Origin: Azospirillaceae bacterium
Lineage (GTDB): Bacteria > Pseudomonadota > Alphaproteobacteria > Azospirillales > Azospirillaceae
Length of the DNA stretch: 64,000 nt
Assembly: GCA_031291675.1 (NCBI GenBank)
Contig: JARLIO010000076.1
Span: forward strand, 117,196-181,195
Direction of reading: 5' to 3'
Shown: piece by piece, positions 8,290 through 16,687 of the stretch
How positions within the stretch are numbered: the first letter of the stretch is position 1
How the letters are laid out: every line of letters starts with the position of its first letter
Position numbers and translations under genes: made by a program
Notes under the pieces: generated by a model
What the model saw: only the letters and a program-made list of their open reading frames with translations
Told to the model about the DNA's origin: nothing
The model's database searches: none

Positions 8290-9682
8290 AGGGGCCGAGC
8301 TGACGGTTCAGGAACTCCACCAGTTCGGGCGTGGCCCGCCCGGTAACTTTCTGGTGGGCGCGCTTCTGCATGGTGCGGATGGCTTCGGCGGTTTGCGGGC
8401 CCATCCGGCCGTTGGCTTCGCCGATCGCGAATCCCGCCTTGATCAACTGCTGCTGAACCTGTCGGAGCGAGACCACGGGGCGCACCGCCAGGATGCTGGG
8501 CATCGACACCGGCACCGCGGTGGCACCGAGCCGCTGCAACGCCGCTGCCGCCTCGGTGTCGCCGGCGCTGGCGGCCTGCCGGTACCACGATATTGCGACC
8601 TCCTGATCGGGGGCACCGTCGATCCCGCGCTCGAACAGGCGCCCCAAAGCGGTGAGGGCCGGGACCGAGCCGGCATCGGCGGCCGCCTGATACCAGTGCG
8701 TGGCCGCGTCGACATCCGCTGCGACCCCGGAGCCGGTCTCATAGGCTTCGGCCAGGGCCAGCATGGCGTCCGGATAGCCACGATCGGCGGCGATGGCATA
8801 CCAATGTACGGCGACCGTCGGTGCGGCGGGCCCGATCGCGCCGTCCTGGTACAATTGGGCCAGCCGGTACGCGGCAGCGCCGACGCCCTGGCGGGCGGCC
8901 TGCTCCAACAAGGCGGCGGCGCGGGTGGGGTCGCCACCAGGTTGATCGCTGTCGGCCAGCGCATCGCCCAGTGCGTATTGGGCGACGGCATCGCCACTTT
9001 GGGCATTCTGCTCCAACACCGCGAGGTCCGCGGACGTCGTCTTTGCCACCGGTGGCGTGACGGCCATCGCAACCTGGTCGGCGTTTGGTGCCGGCGATGC
9101 CGGGGCTGGCGATGCCGGGGCTGGCGTCGCGATCTGTTGTCGTGGTGCGGCCGGCGCGGCGGCATCGGGCGGTGGCCCATCGGCGCGCGGTACGGCCGCG
9201 ATGTCGGGCGACGCCGCGGGCGGCGGTGCGGTCGCTGCCATGGGCTGGCTTGCGACGGCGGTGGGCGCGGGCGTCGGCGCGCTCGGCAACGCCGTCACGG
9301 CGGCGGGAGTGCCCGACGGGTTGTCGAGGCCGGCTTGCAGCGCGGGGGGCGCCGGATCCGCCGCGGCGGTCCCGGTTGCTGCCGTCGGCGGGTGGATCCA
9401 ATCCGCCAGCGTGCCGGCGATCAGCGCGCCGGCAATGATCGAACCCAGCCATATGCCCGGTCGTCGTCCTGGATGCCGAGGCCGCGCCCGCTCGTCGTCC
9501 GCGGCGTTCCTGTCCGCCGCAACGCCGGCAGCGGCCGCCCGATGCGCCCATCCGCCCTCGGCCAACGCGGTCGAAAGCTGCACGATGTCCCGTTCCGCCT
9601 GCTCCAGCCGTGCCGACAGGTCGGCCACCGTTCGCCGCAAAAGTTCCAGCGTCTCACGAGCGTCCGGTTCGTCACCAGCCAT
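8288..9682 (-). CDS. Sel1-repeat protein with C-terminal peptidoglycan-binding domain
   Basis: The 464-residue protein has, in order: an N-terminal coiled coil (about residues 8-42, LELLRRTVADLSARLEQAER); a membrane segment (GIWLGSIIAGALIAGTLADWI, near residue 80); a long Ala/Pro-rich linker with a short in-frame duplication (two copies of PAPAS); four to five Sel1/TPR-like repeats (ALGDALADSDQ, YRLAQLYQDG, LALAEAYETG, ALGRLFERG) at about 235-400; and a PG_binding_1 domain (RQVQQQLIKAGFAIGEANG) at the end. This order recalls alphaproteobacterial polar-localisation and cell-envelope organisers, with cytoplasmic coiled coil and periplasmic wall-binding tail. That role is inference. It is convergent with ispE. 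Confidence 0.85.
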   Translation of the reverse strand: MAGDEPDARETLELLRRTVADLSARLEQAERDIVQLSTALAEGGWAHRAAAAGVAADRNAADDERARPRHPGRRPGIWLGSIIAGALIAGTLADWIHPPTAATGTAAADPAPPALQAGLDNPSGTPAAVTALPSAPTPAPTAVASQPMAATAPPPAASPDIAAVPRADGPPPDAAAPAAPRQQIATPAPASPAPASPAPNADQVAMAVTPPVAKTTSADLAVLEQNAQSGDAVAQYALGDALADSDQPGGDPTRAAALLEQAARQGVGAAAYRLAQLYQDGAIGPAAPTVAVHWYAIAADRGYPDAMLALAEAYETGSGVAADVDAATHWYQAAADAGSVPALTALGRLFERGIDGAPDQEVAISWYRQAASAGDTEAAAALQRLGATAVPVSMPSILAVRPVVSLRQVQQQLIKAGFAIGEANGRMGPQTAEAIRTMQKRAHQKVTGRATPELVEFLNRQLGP

Positions 9683-9866
9683 GTTCGATCCTCATCGTCT
9701 CTCGCCGCGAACTGGTTTAGACAATTTCGCAGCGCGGCGCAATCTACCGTTCCGTGTACGAAACAATGCCCCACCCGGCGTCCCGGGGCAGGATAGCAGA
9801 AAATCGGTGAACGGCCTGTTGCGGCGTTCCGCAAAACTGATTATGGTGCGCCTCCGCTGAAGCGTC

Positions 9867-9940
9867 TGGGGCGTAGCCAAGCGGTAAGGCAGCGGTTTTT
9901 GGTACCGCCATCCCTGGTTCGAATCCAGGCGCCCCAACCA
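9867..9940 (+). tRNA. tRNA-Gln(UUG)
   Basis: A complete cloverleaf: acceptor TGGGGCG pairs with CGCCCCA, the anticodon stem GCGGT/ACCGC encloses loop TTTTGGT with anticodon TTG, and the T-arm is CTGG-TTCGAAT-CCAG. The encoded 3' end is ACCA, so CCA is genomic. Confidence 0.97.
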
Positions 9941-10363
9941 GTTTCCCGACGCTGTTTCTGCCCGGACCCGCTCTGTTCGGCCTTCTTCTCACGATCTCCG
10001 CTTTCAAGGTGGCGGCGCGTCTTCCCGATCAAGGGGACGGCCGGCGTCGTTGCGCAACCTCGACTCGGTATCCGGTCGCGGGTCGAGGCCGGCCTGGTTG
10101 AAATACCCGCGGCCGAAGCTAATAGAGTTTCTGCTGCATCTGCTAATGATCCACCAGAGCCAAGAATCGGTTGCCAAGAGTGGGGAGAGAAACTGCGCCG
10201 GAACGGTACCTCTTTAAGGTTAGTGTCGCGACTTCGTGTCCCCTGTAATTGCAGGAGTCGCCGGCAACGGCGCAGATTGTCGCAGTAATACGGGTAGGCG
10301 TTGCGTCTTTAGGATAGGAGGTCCATGCTATCCAGACTGGGAGTGAAACAAGGGGAGCGCGCG
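9941..10363. other. Intergenic stretch, no gene seen
   Basis: About 420 bp between tRNA-Gln and the small ORF. Short open frames on both strands have no recognisable features. An AGGAGG at 10316-10321 lies three bases before an in-frame ATG at 10325, which could give the next gene a 13-residue N-terminal extension. Confidence 0.5.
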
Positions 10364-10567
10364 ATGAACGAACATACCCTGCCGATCCGCGACCTCGTCT
10401 GGGCGCGACTACAATCTCTGACGATGGAAAAACATCGCGAGACAAATCAACTGGTTGAAGAGGCCTTGCTCCGGTATCTGGATCATGAGGAGCATCTTGA
10501 CGCGATGTTCCTGGCGTACCGGGGTCGTGAAATCGCCGGCTCCTTCAATTGCCTTGCCGCCGAATAG
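10364..10567 (+). CDS. Small ribbon-helix-helix-like protein (hypothetical)
   Basis: A 67-residue product from the ATG at 10364, which has AGGGGAG six bases upstream. The pattern TLPIRDLVWARLQSLTM followed by ETNQLVEEALLRYLDHEE resembles a MetJ/Arc/CopG ribbon-helix-helix: one short strand, then two amphipathic helices with the N-x-LV-x-EAL turn. Such proteins are usually autoregulating DNA-binding antitoxins, but no toxin gene lies next to it. An upstream ATG at 10325 with AGGAGG three bases away is the alternative start. The gene is followed by an unusual array of repeated terminator-like stems. Confidence 0.6.
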   Translation: MNEHTLPIRDLVWARLQSLTMEKHRETNQLVEEALLRYLDHEEHLDAMFLAYRGREIAGSFNCLAAE

Positions 10568-10610
10568 GCCGTAAACCCGGCGGGCACCCCGAAATCGGTG
10601 CGCACCCGCC

Positions 10611-10725
10611 CCGGAGCGCCGTCACGGCGCGGACTCTGTCACCGGAGCGCCGTCACGGCGCGGACTCTATCACCGGAGCGCCGTCGCGGCGCAGACTCTG
10701 TCACCGGAGCGCCGTCGCGGCGCTC
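10611..10725 (+). repeat. Tandem 31-bp repeat, each unit encoding a hairpin
   Basis: Three full 31-bp units begin at 10611, 10642 and 10673, with a partial fourth from 10704. Each unit starts CCGGAGCGCCGTC and contains a GCGCCG...CGGCGC stem-loop; units differ at a few positions. The fourth unit is the one fused to the T-tract terminator. The same GCGCCGT...ATGGCGCC theme recurs degenerately at 10740-10755. Confidence 0.85.
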
Positions 10726-10734
10726 GCTTTTTTT
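10707..10734 (+). terminator. Rho-independent terminator after the RHH-like gene
   Basis: GAGCGCCG (10707-10714) pairs with CGGCGCTC (10718-10725) around a TCG loop, followed by GC and seven T residues. It ends the transcript of the small protein gene. Confidence 0.85.
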
Positions 10735-11138
10735 GTGGGGCGCCGTGATGGCGCCGCCTTGTCGTCCCGACAATCCGCACCGTCCCGGCATATCGTCCCG
10801 GTTCGTCGTCATCCCGCCGTCGCTGAATAACCCGGACTTGCGGTGTTGTGCCAACGCCGCTGAAGCGGTTGAGCAACAACATTGACCAAAATGAGCGCAT
10901 GTTGCGGGAATTCGTTGCTCAAATCCTTTTTGCTTGGCATCAACTCAATGAGTCATGCCGCCCGTGAGCGCCCGTGGTTCCCCTCTGGGACCCGACTCTG
11001 TGGCAACAGAAGCGCAGTGTTCGAGCAGGTAGAACCTTGCCACGCTTGCATATTGCGCCGAGGCGCCAAGGGGTTTAACCCTGGGGACCGGGTAACTGTT
11101 AATTGGCGGCTGTAAGCGCGCTGTTTTTCGGAGGGAAT
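10735..11138. other. Intergenic region upstream of the OmpA-like gene
   Basis: No convincing gene in 404 bp. TTGAGCAAC at 10869-10877 and GTTGCTCAA at 10914-10922 form a 9-bp inverted repeat separated by 36 bases, possibly a long-looped hairpin or operator pair. The OmpA promoter must lie within or just after it. Confidence 0.5.
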
Positions 11139-11696
11139 ATGGAAAAGTTTTTCCGCGTCGGGTTGATTGTCCTTTCGTCATTTGCCGCCGTGCCGGCATT
11201 TGCCGCGGACACGAAGGTTTGCAACCCTGTCATTGATGCCCGGACCAATCCAGTGGTCACCGCTGCCGGCAAATCCGTGATCCATGCCGGTTCGTATGAC
11301 TGCCCGGTCACCGCTGCAGCGCCTGCCGCTCCGGCCGCGGCGCCGACCCCGCCGGCCGCTCAGACCGCGCGCAACTACCTTGTGTTCTTTGACTTCGACA
11401 AGTCGACACTGACCGATCAGGCACGCCGGATCATTGCCGACGCTGCCGAAAACGCCAAGCGGGGCGGTGTTTCACGCATTCAGTTGACCGGCCATACCGA
11501 CACCGTCGGTACCCAGCAATATAACCTGCGTCTGTCGGTCCGCCGTGCCGATGCGGTCAAGGCGGAATTCGTCCATCTGGGCGTCCCGTCGTCGAACATC
11601 AGTGCCACGGGCGTTGGCAAGCTGCATCCGCTGGTCGCCACCGGCGACGGCGTGCGCGAGCCGTCGAACCGTCGTGTCGAGATCGTGTTCCCGTAA
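11139..11696 (+). CDS. OmpA-family outer membrane/peptidoglycan-associated protein
   Basis: A 185-residue exported protein. The ATG at 11139 follows GGAGGGA and opens a clear signal peptide (FRVGLIVLSSFAAVPAFAA). The mature N-terminus is a short region with two Cys, then an Ala/Pro linker, then the OmpA C-terminal domain from about residue 80: NYLVFFDFDKSTL, IQLTGHTDTVGTQQYN and SNRRVEIVF, with the Asp and Arg that bind diaminopimelate in peptidoglycan. There is no N-terminal beta-barrel, so this is a small wall-binding protein rather than full-length OmpA. The transcript ends at a strong terminator. Confidence 0.92.
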   Translation: MEKFFRVGLIVLSSFAAVPAFAADTKVCNPVIDARTNPVVTAAGKSVIHAGSYDCPVTAAAPAAPAAAPTPPAAQTARNYLVFFDFDKSTLTDQARRIIADAAENAKRGGVSRIQLTGHTDTVGTQQYNLRLSVRRADAVKAEFVHLGVPSSNISATGVGKLHPLVATGDGVREPSNRRVEIVFP

Positions 11697-11717
11697 TCGG
11701 AACCAACTCGGTGACGA

Positions 11718-11749
11718 ACAGGGCGCCCCTTGGGCGCCCTGTTTGTTTG
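11718..11749 (+). terminator. Rho-independent terminator after the OmpA-like gene
   Basis: ACAGGGCGCCC (11718-11728) pairs perfectly with GGGCGCCCTGT (11732-11742) around a CTT loop and is followed by TTGTTTG. Confidence 0.85.
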
Positions 11750-11850
11750 TGTGCGGCCGCTCCTCTGTTGATGCGGGTGTCGATGCGGGGAACCACGCCA
11801 ACGGCCGAAGCTGGCGCGGCCCCCGAAGGCGACGCTCATCGTTCGCGGTC

Positions 11851-12882
11851 TCAGGGGAAGCGGACCATCCGCGCCTGCTGTTCATCCCACAGCCAGAAGC
11901 CGGCGGATTGCAATCCGGTTTTCAGCGTCAGGACCTGAACCTCGTGAAATGCCGCCAGGCTGGTATGGCATTCCTCGAGCCGATAGTTGGGGATGCGGGC
12001 GTTGAGGTGGTGGATGTGGTGAAAGCCGATATTCCCGGTGAACCATTGCAGCAGCCGGGGTAGCCGCAGATAGGAGCTTCCCGACAGCGCGGCGTCGGTC
12101 GGGTTCCACTGCGCCTGACGGGTCCATAGCGTGTGTTCGAAGCGATGCTGGATCGAAAACAGCCAGACACCGATAATGGCCGCGATCACCGTGATTGGGA
12201 CCTGAACCAGCAGGAAGGTCCGAAAGCCGATGGTCAGCCCCAGCGCCACGACCGCGATCGCGATCATCAGATTGGTGCTGTGGACCGCCAGGCGCTCGCG
12301 GCGCCACGCGGCCGGCGTGTCGAACGGCAGACGATACAACACCATAAATACCAGTGGCGGCAGCGCCACCAACGCGACCGCCGGATGGCGGATCAGCCGA
12401 TAGAGGGCTTTGCGGCTTGGGCTCAGGGCCTGGTATTCAGTGGTCGTCAGGCAGGTCGAATAGATGTCGGCGCCACTGTGACGCCGGTCGAGATTGTTCC
12501 AGTTGGCATGGTGTCCGGCATGCTGGCGACGCCAATGGGCATAGGGCGTCAAGGTCAACAAGCCGCAAATCGTGCCCAGGGCGTCGTTGGCCCAGCGCGC
12601 CCGAAAAAACGCGCCATGCCCGCAATCATGCTGGATGATGAAGATCCGGACGACGAAACCGGCGGCGGGCAGGGCCAGCAGCAGCGTCAGCGCATAGCTC
12701 AGCTTCAGGCTGATCACCATTAGCGCCCACAGGGCGATCAGCGGCCCGAAGGAATTGACGATCTGCCATAGGCTGGTCGTCAGGATCGGGGCCAGGTAGG
12801 GCTGGAGATCGGCCCGGCTGGGGAAAGGCCCGGCAACGGGGACCGGATCGGCGTTTTCGGCAGAGATCTCGGCGCTGGTCAT
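11851..12882 (-). CDS. Membrane fatty acid desaturase
   Basis: Di-iron integral membrane desaturase acting on acyl chains of membrane lipids. The histidine boxes are all present: HDCGH (residues 85-89), HAGHH (121-125), HRFEH (246-250) and HHIHH (288-292). Hydrophobic segments at about 43-80, 165-185 and 203-245 match the usual membrane topology. At 343 residues it fits the omega-6/delta-12 type acyl-lipid desaturases; chain position specificity cannot be read from the sequence. It is convergent with the OmpA-like gene and divergent from the phosphoesterase. Confidence 0.93.
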   Translation of the reverse strand: MTSAEISAENADPVPVAGPFPSRADLQPYLAPILTTSLWQIVNSFGPLIALWALMVISLKLSYALTLLLALPAAGFVVRIFIIQHDCGHGAFFRARWANDALGTICGLLTLTPYAHWRRQHAGHHANWNNLDRRHSGADIYSTCLTTTEYQALSPSRKALYRLIRHPAVALVALPPLVFMVLYRLPFDTPAAWRRERLAVHSTNLMIAIAVVALGLTIGFRTFLLVQVPITVIAAIIGVWLFSIQHRFEHTLWTRQAQWNPTDAALSGSSYLRLPRLLQWFTGNIGFHHIHHLNARIPNYRLEECHTSLAAFHEVQVLTLKTGLQSAGFWLWDEQQARMVRFP

Positions 12883-13314
12883 GAACCACGTCCTTTGGCT
12901 GCGGGCTCTGGTCGTTGGCAGGGGACACCCGCGCGTTGCGCGGCCCCGGTCCGGTGGTCACACGCCGCGCGGTGCGATGGCTCCGGTGTTCACTTCGCAT
13001 TGTACCCCAGGGGCGAAACCCCATCGCCCATGTGGGACGGAACCCCATGGTGCGCAACGATCGCGCGCCCGAATCAAGCCGCGCGACCCGCCAAAAAAGC
13101 GCGGTGCGCGCCGATCCCGGCACCGTGGCACCGACGACGCCGCCGTTCCGTGAGCCCCGCAGCCGGGTCCCTGGGCCGCCGCGCTGTGGCGCCGAGCACA
13201 CAAGAGCTGCCCGAGTGGTCTAATTCACGACCCCGTCATCATGCGGTCGTCAATCTGCAATGTCGGCCGGACAATACTCCTGGCCATGTAAGAATAACCT
13301 CTGGGGCTGCTGAC
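12883..13314. other. Intergenic region between desaturase and phosphoesterase
   Basis: About 430 bp with no recognisable gene. The long open frame running into the phosphoesterase here is low-complexity Arg/Pro/Ala translation without family resemblance. Promoters for both divergent genes should lie here. Confidence 0.5.
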
Positions 13315-15357
13315 ATGAAAGTCATTCTTAGAACCTGCTCGGCATTGGTCGCGCTCGCGGTCGCGATGCAGTCGACGCTGTCGGTTGCCGAGGCGGCGAC
13401 GGCGACCGTTACGACGCAACCGAGCCCTGGCGCTGATGTGTTGCCATACTTCAATGATCCGAGCCAGGATCCGTCACTGTCGACCGCGCAGTTGCTGACG
13501 GCCCTGCGCAAGAAGGTCAAATACGTATTCGTCATTTTCCACGAAAATCGGTCTTTTGACAGTCAGTACGGCACCTTCCCCGGCGCCAACGGCCTTTATT
13601 CCGACGGCCAGAATCCGCGGAGCGCCGCCAACACCACGGGCTTCACCCAGACCTATACCGACAGCACCGGCGCCACGGTCTCGGTCCAGCCGTTCCTGAT
13701 CGGTCCGTCGCAGAATGCCACCGCGATCGACAGCGTCGATCACAGCCACACCGGCCTTGCCGCCAAGATCGACGTCGTCAACAATGTCGCGCAGATGGAC
13801 AAGTTTGCGTATGACGAATACAACCGTTTCGCGAGCAAGGGCGGTAGCGCGAATATTGCAGAGGGCAAGCAGTTCGCCCGGCTGGTGATGTCGCATGTCG
13901 ATTGCAATACCGTGCCGCTGTATTGGCAGTGGGCCAGCCACTTTGCCCTGTTCGACAATATCTTCGCGACCGAGGATACCCCGTCCAGCCCGAACGCGAT
14001 CGCGATGATCGCCGGTCAGGCCGGTGAGACCCAGTGGGTCGAGCATGGCAATACCGGGACCACGGTAACCGTCGGTACCAACACCGGGACGCTGAACCCG
14101 CCGCCGATGTACAACGATCCGCAGCCGTTCTGGGGCTCGCAATTCGACACCACGACGACCAACAAGCAGCCGGCCGGGACCAACGAATCCTATTCCAACA
14201 GCAATATTTCTGCCAACCTGACCTTCGCCAGCCTGCCCCTGACCTTCATGGGGCGCAATGCCACGACGCTGACGGCGCAGGATCTGGCCCCGGCCACCGA
14301 TCTCGCCGACGTCAAGGACGATGTCCCGTTCATCACGGCCAACAACAGCAATCAGGTCAATTGGGCCTGGTACCAGGAAGGCTATGACCTGGAGGCGACC
14401 GATACGACCAGCACGGCGTCGCATGCCAGCTTCATCAGCCACCACCAGGGGCCGCAATATTTTGGCTATGTCGCCAACAACCCGACCCAGACCCCGCATC
14501 TCAAGGGCCTGACCGACTTCTTCTCGGATATCTCGAACAACAATCTGCCGTCGGGCGGCGGCGTGTTCTATCTCCGTGGCGGTTATACCAACATTGCCGG
14601 CCTCAAGACCCCGATCCAGAATGCCAACTACCCCAACACCGCAGGCCTGACCACCGCTGAAATCACCAAGGTCCAGAACGCCTATCTCGGCGACGACGAC
14701 CATCCCGCCTATTCCGACAACCAGATCAGCGAGGCGCTGGCCGCCCGGACCATCAACGCCGTGGCGTCCAACCCGACGCTGTGGGCCCAGAGTGCGATCG
14801 TCATCACCTACGACGAATCGGATGGCTTCTACGACCATGTGGCGCCGCGGGTCCTGTCCTACGGCCCCGATATGCTGCCGTTGTCGCGCGGTATTCGCAT
14901 CCCGCTGATGGTGATTTCGCCCTATGCCCGGACCCATGTGGTCTCGCATGTCGAGGGTGACCACAATGCGGTGATCCAGACCATCAATGCGATCTTCAAC
15001 CTGCCAGCGCTGGCCAGCCTGCCCGACGAGGCTGCAGCCCTGGTCCAGGGCATGAATGCCAAGTTCAATGGCCCCAACGGGTTCGTTCAGCAATATCTCG
15101 GGCCACGTGACATCAACTCGGCGATCTCCGGCAATCTGTTGAGCGCGTTCGATCCCCGTCGTCTGGTCGGGCTGTCGGCGCCGTTGCCGGCGTCCCTCGC
15201 GATTGTTCCCACCAGTGTCGTCAACACCCTGCCGACCTATAGCGGCAAGGGGTGCAGCGCTATTGGCATCACCCCGGAGGATCAGCGCCAGGGCCTGACC
15301 AACACCGTCCCGGCGGGCTTCAATACCCTGCCGAGCACGTTGCCGGCCTATAACTGA
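13315..15357 (+). CDS. Secreted phosphoesterase (acid phosphatase/phospholipase C family)
   Basis: A 680-residue exported hydrolase of the alkaline-phosphatase superfamily branch that includes AcpA-type acid phosphatases and bacterial phospholipase C. The ATG at 13315 starts a signal peptide (LVALAVAMQSTLSVAEAA). Near residue 75 the metal-binding/nucleophile region reads FVIFHENRSFDSQYGTFPG, and the C-terminal half has IVITYDESDGFYDHVAP and a GDHNAVIQTINAIF motif. Low sequence complexity and many Asn/Thr in the centre suggest an extracellular or periplasmic protein. The upstream extension of the open frame to 12895 is not expected to be translated. Substrate (phosphomonoester or phospholipid) is unresolved. 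Confidence 0.9.
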   Translation: MKVILRTCSALVALAVAMQSTLSVAEAATATVTTQPSPGADVLPYFNDPSQDPSLSTAQLLTALRKKVKYVFVIFHENRSFDSQYGTFPGANGLYSDGQNPRSAANTTGFTQTYTDSTGATVSVQPFLIGPSQNATAIDSVDHSHTGLAAKIDVVNNVAQMDKFAYDEYNRFASKGGSANIAEGKQFARLVMSHVDCNTVPLYWQWASHFALFDNIFATEDTPSSPNAIAMIAGQAGETQWVEHGNTGTTVTVGTNTGTLNPPPMYNDPQPFWGSQFDTTTTNKQPAGTNESYSNSNISANLTFASLPLTFMGRNATTLTAQDLAPATDLADVKDDVPFITANNSNQVNWAWYQEGYDLEATDTTSTASHASFISHHQGPQYFGYVANNPTQTPHLKGLTDFFSDISNNNLPSGGGVFYLRGGYTNIAGLKTPIQNANYPNTAGLTTAEITKVQNAYLGDDDHPAYSDNQISEALAARTINAVASNPTLWAQSAIVITYDESDGFYDHVAPRVLSYGPDMLPLSRGIRIPLMVISPYARTHVVSHVEGDHNAVIQTINAIFNLPALASLPDEAAALVQGMNAKFNGPNGFVQQYLGPRDINSAISGNLLSAFDPRRLVGLSAPLPASLAIVPTSVVNTLPTYSGKGCSAIGITPEDQRQGLTNTVPAGFNTLPSTLPAYN

Positions 15358-15364
15358 TCGCAAA

Positions 15365-15398
15365 CCGGAGTCGCGTCGCAACAGGCGGGTTGCTCCGG
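15365..15398 (+). terminator. Hairpin after phosphoesterase
   Basis: CCGGAG at 15365-15370 pairs with CTCCGG at 15393-15398, with an inner GCAAC/GTTGC stem, seven bases after the stop codon. There is no long T-tract. Confidence 0.45.
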
Positions 15399-15528
15399 AT
15401 TTGTGGTGGCTTTCACGACCTTATGGCCCGTACGCCCTGTGGCGGCGGGCCATTTTGGTTCCGGGAACGGTTGCGGCGCCGGTTCACGCTCCGCGCCTCC
15501 TGCTCTTCAACTCGATGGAGTATCTTTG

Positions 15529-16524
15529 GTGCGTGTCTCAGTCCTGATTCTGGTGGCATTGGTGGCTTTGGGTGGCGCGGGTATAGCCCAGGCAGGCGGG
15601 GTGATTGATCGCGTCAAGAAGGAAGGCGTGGTTCATTGCGGCGGGATGGAGCAGCCGGGTCTGGCGATGACCGGCGACGCCGGCAAGGTCACCGGCCTTA
15701 ACGTCGATCTGTGTCGGGCAATCGCCGTTGCCGTGCTGGGCCCCGATGGTCGGGCCGATTTTCACACCTATGGGTTTGTCAGCGATGAAACCTCGATGTT
15801 CAATCACGACCTGGTGCGCGACGGCACTGACGAAGTTGCGTTTCTGACCGGGTCCCAGGTCTTTGATGCCAAGCTTGCCGGCAAGCTGGTGCCAGGTCCG
15901 ACCGTGTTCTATGACAGCACGAACGTCATCGTGCCGGCGAATTTCCCGGGCGACCGCTTCAAGGATCTTGCCGGCGCGAAGGTCTGTTTTGTGATCGGTT
16001 CCAGTGCGCACCGGGCCATGGAGGCCCAGCTCGATGCCCAGAAAATCGATTTCCAGCGTTTCAAATTCTCAGAATACGGGGAAATGGAGGACGCCTACAA
16101 TGTTCAGCATTGTCAGGCGATGGTCGATGAGGTGACGGCGTTGGCCCAGCTTCGGTTGGAGCCGGGTATCAATCATCTGGTCAGCAAGATCCTGCCCGAG
16201 CCGCTCAGCGTGTTTCCGATCATGGCATTTACCGGCACCGAGGACGGGCAATGGGCCGCGCTGGTTGCCTGGACGCTCCATAGCGTGATCCGGTCCGAGA
16301 TCCCGGAAACCCCCTGGCTGGCCGGTGGCGTTGCGGCGATCCCCGTTGTCGCGCCGGAGCTGGGATTGGAGGCTGGGTGGCAGCAGCGGGTGATTGCCGC
16401 CGTTGGTACCTACGGTGACATTTTCCGGCGCAATCTCGGTACCGATTCGCCCTTCAAGCTCGATCGCGGCGTGAACGCCCAGGCTGCCGATGGTGGCTTG
16501 TTCCTGGCGCCCTATTCCGAATAA
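15529..16524 (+). CDS. Amino-acid ABC transporter substrate-binding protein (AapJ-like), orphan
   Basis: A 331-residue periplasmic binding protein. GGAG at 15517-15520 points to GTG at 15529 (or TTG at 15526) as start, which opens a signal peptide (VLILVALVALGGAGIAQAGG). The body begins VIDRVKKEGVVHCGG and has GLNVDLCRAIAVAVLG, FLTGSQVFDAKLAGKLVPGPTVFYD and ICFVIG-type segments that resemble the general L-amino acid binding proteins (AapJ/BztA). No permease or ATPase gene is adjacent, so it must work with components encoded elsewhere or serve as a sensor. Several usual ligand-binding positions look replaced, so specificity is uncertain. Confidence 0.8.
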   Translation: MRVSVLILVALVALGGAGIAQAGGVIDRVKKEGVVHCGGMEQPGLAMTGDAGKVTGLNVDLCRAIAVAVLGPDGRADFHTYGFVSDETSMFNHDLVRDGTDEVAFLTGSQVFDAKLAGKLVPGPTVFYDSTNVIVPANFPGDRFKDLAGAKVCFVIGSSAHRAMEAQLDAQKIDFQRFKFSEYGEMEDAYNVQHCQAMVDEVTALAQLRLEPGINHLVSKILPEPLSVFPIMAFTGTEDGQWAALVAWTLHSVIRSEIPETPWLAGGVAAIPVVAPELGLEAGWQQRVIAAVGTYGDIFRRNLGTDSPFKLDRGVNAQAADGGLFLAPYSE

Positions 16525-16544
16525 CCGGGCTTTGCGACAGGACC

Positions 16545-16576
16545 GGATGATGCCGCGGCGGCGGCATCATCCTTTT
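16545..16576 (+). terminator. Rho-independent terminator after binding-protein gene
   Basis: GGATGATGCCGC (16545-16556) pairs with GCGGCATCATCC (16561-16572) around GGCG and is followed by TTTT. Confidence 0.85.
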
Positions 16577-16601
16577 GCCCGGATGTCCCAAGACCGGACG
16601 C

Positions 16602-16635
16602 AAAAAAAAGCCCGCCTTCATCGGAAGGCGGGCTT
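16602..16635 (-). terminator. Rho-independent terminator of the outer-membrane barrel gene
   Basis: AAGCCCGCCTTC (16608-16619) and GAAGGCGGGCTT (16624-16635) form a perfect stem; read on the minus strand it is followed by a run of T residues (the A-run at 16602-16609). Confidence 0.88.
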
Positions 16636-16687
16636 CATGGCGGCAATGAAACGGGCTGATATCCGTCAGCAATATAATTTGGTGCAA

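Noticed and set aside
9744..10007. Minus-strand ORF containing GAPGFEPGMAVPKTAALPLGY
   Set aside because: This is the reverse complement of tRNA-Gln, a well-known source of spurious predicted proteins.
10611..10740. Possible CRISPR array
   Set aside because: The 31-bp units are head-to-tail with no unique spacers and no cas genes; the units encode terminator-like stems.
10549..10900. Several ORFs in the tandem repeat region (both strands)
   Set aside because: They translate the repeat units in different frames and lack ribosome binding sites.
12895..13314. N-terminal extension of the phosphoesterase frame
   Set aside because: Low-complexity translation before an excellent signal peptide start at 13315.
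13474..15381. 635-codon open frame antisense to the phosphoesterase
   Set aside because: Shadow frame without motifs; the sense gene is clear.
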